DNA from: Alphaproteobacteria bacterium
GTDB lineage: Bacteria; Pseudomonadota; Alphaproteobacteria; Micavibrionales; UBA1664
Length of the DNA: 10,123 bases
Direction: 5' to 3'
NCBI GenBank assembly: GCA_018969935.1
Contig: JAGWXJ010000059.1
Span: forward strand, 1-10,123
Positions 6,929-10,123 of the stretch are shown here, piece by piece. The notes beneath the pieces are model-generated. The model saw only the letters and a list, made by a program, of their open reading frames with translations. It was not told the DNA's origin and made no database searches. Numbering within the stretch: position 1 is the stretch's first letter; every line of letters starts with the position of its first letter. Position numbers and translations under genes: made by a program.

Positions 6929-7293
6929 GCCGCCTCGGCCGATACCATGCGGCCAAGCTTCTTGCCTGCAAGAATATGGATGTGGAAGTGCGGTACTTCC
7001 TGCCCGCCATGCACGCCTGTATTGGCAATCGTGCGGTAGCCGCTTTCATCCAGCTTTTTCTCGGCAACAATTGCGGCAATAGCAGCAAAAAACGCAGCCT
7101 GTTCGGCAGCGGAAGCTTTTTGAGAGAAATCGGTCATCGAAACATACGGACCCTTCGGTATCACAAGGATATGCGTGGGCGCCTGCGGATGGATATCGTT
7201 GAAGGCAAGGGCGTGATCGTTCTCGTACACCTTGTTGCAGGGGATTTCCCCGCGCAGGATACGGGCAAAGATGTTGTTTGTGTCGTAAGGCAT
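6925..7293 (-). CDS. HIT-family nucleotide-binding hydrolase (HinT-like)
   Basis: A small cytosolic protein of the histidine triad superfamily, which hydrolyses the phosphoramidate or similar bonds of nucleotide substrates such as AMP-lysine. With the start chosen here it has 122 residues, typical for HinT-like proteins. The triad is PHFHIHIL (101-108), with His102, His104 and His106; upstream NTGVHGGQEV (91-100) and NIFARILRGEIPC (7-19) are strong family signatures. I chose the ATG whose complement ends at 7293 because GGAG lies 6 nt upstream of it and the protein then begins MPYDTNNIF, as relatives do. An ATG four codons earlier (7305) lacks any ribosome site. It diverges from the HD-family gene and meets the timA-like gene tail to tail. 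The natural substrate cannot be deduced. Confidence 0.93.
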   Translation of the reverse strand: MPYDTNNIFARILRGEIPCNKVYENDHALAFNDIHPQAPTHILVIPKGPYVSMTDFSQKASAAEQAAFFAAIAAIVAEKKLDESGYRTIANTGVHGGQEVPHFHIHILAGKKLGRMVSAEAA

Positions 7294-7338
7294 GATAGGC
7301 TCCATAATAAAATAAAATGATATGACAGGGAGAGTGCC
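7294..7338. promoter_or_regulatory. Short AT-rich divergent region between HIT and HD-family genes
   Basis: Only 45 nt separate the two divergent starts. The segment is strikingly AT-rich (about 7303-7324) in otherwise GC-rich surroundings, which suits promoter -10 regions, but I found no convincing -35/-10 pair on either strand. The HIT ribosome site (GGAG on the minus strand, about 7300-7303) and that of the HD gene (AGGGAGA, 7327-7333) are both clear. The two promoters, if present, must overlap or lie partly within the coding regions. Confidence 0.4.
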
Positions 7339-8049
7339 ATGACTTCAGCCAATTCCACAACCCCGCAATCCGCCATCGTCAGGAATGCATTTGACGATCT
7401 CTGCGCCCATCTGGCAATCACGGATAAGGCGACCATCGAAGCCGAATGGCAGGAAATTGTAACCGCACACTCAAAACCGCACCGCAGTTACCACAACCTC
7501 CGCCACCTTGAGGAAATGCTGTATCTCCTCCATGAATTTGAAGTGCCCGCATCCGAGCTGCCAAGGCTTCACGCGTTCATCCTCTATCATGACTTTTATT
7601 ACGAAACGGAGCCGCTGGATCTTTTTGCCAAAAATGAAGCCCGAAGCGCCGAAAGATGTACCGAATTCCTGCGCAAATCAGGCGCAGACGGGGCTTTCAT
7701 CGAAAGCGTTGCAAATCTCATCAACGCCACAAAAACCCACAAGCTGGATGCCGCAGCCGATTTATACGGCGCACTGGGCATAGATATCGATATGGCCATT
7801 CTGGCCAGCAGGGCCGAACGCTATGACGAATATGCCGCCGATGTCCGCCGTGAATTCGGTGCCTATGCTGACGACGTATTTTATCCTGCAAGGCTTAAGC
7901 AGTTCCTTGAACCGACTGAAAAATCAGGCCGCATATTCCTGACGCCGCACATGCATGAGGAATTCAACGCCATTGCGCTCGGTAATATCGCCCGTGAAAA
8001 GGAAGCTATTTATACCCGCTTCCCGCTTTTACGGCCAAAAATGGCTTAG
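7339..8049 (+). CDS. HD-superfamily metal-dependent hydrolase, COG4339-like
   Basis: A 236-residue cytosolic protein resembling the predicted HD phosphohydrolases of COG4339 (sometimes misnamed as an NMDA receptor subunit in databases). Family-like blocks in order: RSYHNLRHLEEML (49-61, with His52 and His56), FILYHDFYYE (80-89, with the HD pair His84-Asp85), AKNEARSAER (97-106), NATKTHKL (129-136), GIDIDMAIL (147-155, metal-type aspartates) and RYDEYAADVRREF (161-173). The metal-binding histidines and aspartates are present, so it is probably active, but the substrate of this family is not known. A clean ribosome site (AGGGAGA at 7327-7333) precedes the ATG. Its stop overlaps the stop of the minus-strand aminopeptidase by 4 nt. 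No link to a specific pathway is visible in the neighbourhood. Confidence 0.88.
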   Translation: MTSANSTTPQSAIVRNAFDDLCAHLAITDKATIEAEWQEIVTAHSKPHRSYHNLRHLEEMLYLLHEFEVPASELPRLHAFILYHDFYYETEPLDLFAKNEARSAERCTEFLRKSGADGAFIESVANLINATKTHKLDAAADLYGALGIDIDMAILASRAERYDEYAADVRREFGAYADDVFYPARLKQFLEPTEKSGRIFLTPHMHEEFNAIALGNIAREKEAIYTRFPLLRPKMA

Positions 8050-9506
8050 CGTTCAGGGTAGATGGCCTGCCACGCCGCAGGGCGTGCGTCAAAGGGCAGG
8101 GCTCGCCAGCCTCGGTTCAGCACATCCAGCGCAGGGTCTAAGAACAGCCCGTCTTTCATGATGGGTGTGCCGTCAGCAATCATTTGCCCCTGCTTGCCTA
8201 TCAGCATCGTGGTGATATCCCAATGCAGCAAGGAACGGTTGCCGTTATCAACGCGCACGGGGTCACCCAGATAATCGGTCATCGTGTACGCATCCCCCAA
8301 AGCCACATGGAATGACCCGCCAATTTTTTCCGATAGCAAAATACTGGCCACATGCTGCTTGAGGTAGGGGTTGGTGCCGATGCCAATTTCGCCAATACGG
8401 CGCGCGCCCGCATCAATACCGATGGCGCGGTCCAGATGTTCCTGCCCCTTGGCGGCCTTGGCCTCGGCCAGATAGCCTTTTTCAAAGCGTAGCGTCAGGT
8501 CTTCCATGATTTGCCCGCCCTCGCCCTTTGCGGCAAAGCGGCCCTTGGCAACAATCTTACCCTCGGTGGAATCGATGGACGGCGCCGAAAACACCTCCGA
8601 CCCCGGTATATTCCTGACGATGGTGGAATTGCAGAATGTAAACCCGTCGATATTCATGCTCAGGTCAGTGCCGTCGCTATTGGTAAAGCGCAGCATTTTT
8701 GTAGCATTCAGCTTTTCAATCAGGCGGTACTGCGCGGCCTTGATGGCATCCCATGGCTGGTCGCACATCCTGAAATAGAGCTCGGTGTAATCATCATAGG
8801 CAATCCCGTCCACCTCGGCATCACGGCGGGTGGGGATGGACGTCAGGATCCAGCGTATTTTGCCGCTGCGTGATAGTTCCGCATACGGTTTCATCAGGCT
8901 GCGGTACAGCTTTTGTTTATCCTCCGGCCCGTCAATGACTGCCCGCTCGGACAGGTTCTGGTGCACCATGATGCGCACATTTGTCGTCATGCGTTTTTCA
9001 AGGGCGTTCTTTGCAAGCGCGGCTATGCCATCTTCGCTGGTCACTGCATAAAGCGTGGCGGTAAAGTTCACATCATCGACATTAAAATCAAAAGCAATGC
9101 GCTCGCGCACCGCGCGGTCAATCAGGGCAACCGCAATAAAACGCGCCTGATCGCCGATCTCGAATACGGGTACGTCATCACGTCCGCGCACGATATAAAG
9201 CATATCGGCAAGGCGTTGCTGCAACGCGCGGGGGGCAGGCGGTTCCTGATAGTCATGCCAGTTGAAAAGCGGGGCTTTGTTATAAGCCTCCATAAAAGCG
9301 CCGCTGTCCTGTAACCCGCATACAAACACCGCAATCACGCGGCGCGCTTTTTGTACAATGCCGATGGCATCATCGGTAGGCATGTCGCGCTTGTAGGCGT
9401 CAACGCAGGTTTGGGCATCATCCCGCCAAAGGGATGGTACGGCTGCAAAAGCCTCAAGTTGTTCAAGGTCGCGTTTAAAGTACGGTGATACGGCGGCAAG
9501 AATCAT
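8046..9506 (-). CDS. M29-family metallo-aminopeptidase (AmpS/AmpT-like) with long N-terminus
   Basis: A 486-residue protein related to the thermophilic M29 aminopeptidases, which cut N-terminal residues using two metal ions. Metal-site motifs visible in order: NIPGSEVFSAP (299-309, Glu304), RIGEIGIGTNP (370-380, Glu373), FHVALGDAY (399-407, His400 and Tyr407) and LLHWDI (426-431, His428 and Asp430). All expected ligands are present. M29 proteins are usually about 370-410 residues, so this one carries an extra region, probably the first 100 or so residues, which are helical and match nothing I know. The start is the only in-frame ATG near the end of the upstream gene gap; no Shine-Dalgarno sequence is obvious, and a hairpin (CCGCTA/TAGCGG, 9508-9522) ends one base before the ATG. 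It lies 27 nt after the GNAT gene on the same strand, so they are likely co-transcribed. Confidence 0.88.
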   Translation of the reverse strand: MILAAVSPYFKRDLEQLEAFAAVPSLWRDDAQTCVDAYKRDMPTDDAIGIVQKARRVIAVFVCGLQDSGAFMEAYNKAPLFNWHDYQEPPAPRALQQRLADMLYIVRGRDDVPVFEIGDQARFIAVALIDRAVRERIAFDFNVDDVNFTATLYAVTSEDGIAALAKNALEKRMTTNVRIMVHQNLSERAVIDGPEDKQKLYRSLMKPYAELSRSGKIRWILTSIPTRRDAEVDGIAYDDYTELYFRMCDQPWDAIKAAQYRLIEKLNATKMLRFTNSDGTDLSMNIDGFTFCNSTIVRNIPGSEVFSAPSIDSTEGKIVAKGRFAAKGEGGQIMEDLTLRFEKGYLAEAKAAKGQEHLDRAIGIDAGARRIGEIGIGTNPYLKQHVASILLSEKIGGSFHVALGDAYTMTDYLGDPVRVDNGNRSLLHWDITTMLIGKQGQMIADGTPIMKDGLFLDPALDVLNRGWRALPFDARPAAWQAIYPER

Positions 9507-9507
9507 A

Positions 9508-9522
9508 CCGCTAATATAGCGG
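9508..9522 (-). promoter_or_regulatory. Small hairpin immediately before the M29 aminopeptidase start
   Basis: CCGCTA at 9508-9513 and TAGCGG at 9517-9522 are perfect inverted repeats with a three-base loop. On the minus strand the hairpin ends one base before the ATG, in the ribosome-binding zone. No T tract follows, so it is not a terminator. It could mask the start or simply be chance; I infer only that it is present. Confidence 0.3.
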
Positions 9523-9533
9523 CAATTTCTGGC

Positions 9534-10091
9534 TTAAGAAGTGCCGAGTTTCTTGGTGTAGTAGCGCCCCTCCACATACGCACCATGGATTTGGGCGTAA
9601 TAGGGGTTTTTACCGACAAGTTGGTAACCGCTGCTTTCATACAGCTGGATAGCCGCACTCATGGTTTCGCGCACATCAAGGTTGATAACGCTGTACCCGC
9701 CCTTGAGGATGGAATCCTCGACGAAATCGAGCATCATGCGTGATATGCCGCGCCCACGCGCCCACGGGGAGATAAAAAGGCCCGTCAGTTGCACGGCGTG
9801 CTTTTGCGCCTCGTTGTTGGCTGGCGGCTTGAGCACTTGGCAGGTGCCGCATACGACACCGTCAAGGCGCGCAACAAACAGCATGCGCAGCGGCATGGCC
9901 ACAACGCCCTGCCAGTAACGCTCTAGGATATCGCGGGATGGAAGCTCCACCCACCCGAAACCGCCGCCGGCCTTTATGGCCGCATCGGTTGCATCGCATA
10001 GGTCATCTAGGTCCGTTTGCGAAAGGCGCGTGGTCACAAGTTCAATGCCCATAAGGGCATCGGTGGCGGGGGCGTTCTGTGCTGTGCTCAT
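9534..10091 (-). CDS. GNAT-family N-acetyltransferase
   Basis: A 185-residue member of the GNAT superfamily, which transfers an acyl group from acetyl-CoA to an amine of an unknown small molecule or protein. The acetyl-CoA binding motif A runs through LFISPWARGRGISRMMLDFVE (105-125), with the loop around Arg112-Gly115; the usual final Gly or Ala of the loop appears to be Ser117. Motif B resembles AAIQLYESSGYQLVGKNPYYA (146-166), a strong family hallmark. The N-terminus (about 1-20) is variable and Ala/Thr-rich; Met14 is an alternative start, and neither ATG has a convincing Shine-Dalgarno sequence. Translation begins 32 nt from the right edge of the window, so the promoter may lie outside. 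It stands upstream of the M29 aminopeptidase in a probable two-gene transcription unit; nothing in the sequence ties their activities together. Confidence 0.9.
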   Translation of the reverse strand: MSTAQNAPATDALMGIELVTTRLSQTDLDDLCDATDAAIKAGGGFGWVELPSRDILERYWQGVVAMPLRMLFVARLDGVVCGTCQVLKPPANNEAQKHAVQLTGLFISPWARGRGISRMMLDFVEDSILKGGYSVINLDVRETMSAAIQLYESSGYQLVGKNPYYAQIHGAYVEGRYYTKKLGTS

Positions 10092-10123
10092 GGATTCAAG
10101 GATAGCGCGGAACTGGTGAAAAA

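Noticed and set aside
6959..6974. Perfect TTCTTG/CAAGAA inverted repeat near the timA-HIT junction
   Set aside because: It lies in HIT coding sequence (the AGKKLG region), has no T tract, and the size is compatible with chance.
8511..8873. Plus-strand open frames opposite the M29 gene
   Set aside because: They are antisense shadows; the minus-strand frame holds all M29 metal ligands.
1..10123. CRISPR array, mobile element, tRNA or defence island
   Set aside because: No direct-repeat array, transposase, integrase, tRNA-like fold or defence gene was recognised anywhere in the window.

Overview
The window reads as ordinary, very compact chromosomal DNA from an alphaproteobacterium. The main support is gene order: ppsR, aroE, coaE and dnaQ on the + strand, then convergent secB, then a divergent Tim44/TimA-type gene. 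This is a widely conserved alphaproteobacterial neighbourhood. The exact lineage cannot be fixed from sequence alone. The two unfamiliar genes at the left edge vaguely recall DUF6782-type proteins of Micavibrio-like lineages, which is only a weak hint. I see no tRNA, rRNA, CRISPR array, insertion sequence, prophage gene or recognisable defence system.

Layout. Positions 1-1880 hold two tandem, distantly paralogous genes of unknown function (the first probably cut by the left edge). Positions 1884-1909 form a textbook intrinsic terminator hairpin whose loop contains the ATG of ppsR. Positions 1892-5640 form a tight + strand run: ppsR, aroE and coaE are joined by ATGA overlaps, a class I glutamine amidotransferase gene overlaps the coaE end, and dnaQ follows 24 nt later. 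From 5641 onward strands alternate: secB (-), timA-like (+), HIT protein (-), HD-family hydrolase (+), and a minus-strand pair of GNAT acetyltransferase followed by an M29 aminopeptidase. No stretch of 300 bases lacks a gene; the largest gap is 72 nt.

Function. PpsR switches pyruvate phosphate dikinase or PEP synthase on and off, controlling PEP supply. AroE uses the shikimate pathway that PEP feeds. CoaE makes coenzyme A, DnaQ proofreads replication, and SecB and the TimA-like protein act on protein export or the membrane. The cluster is housekeeping rather than a single pathway. Two common members of related clusters are absent from their usual places: maf (between ppsR and aroE) and mltA (after timA).

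I did not find a convincing new biological system. The best leads are the ppsR start codon sitting in a terminator loop, the pair of diverged unknown paralogues, the glutamine amidotransferase wedged into and overlapping the coaE-dnaQ operon, and three successive convergent gene ends with almost no space between stop codons.
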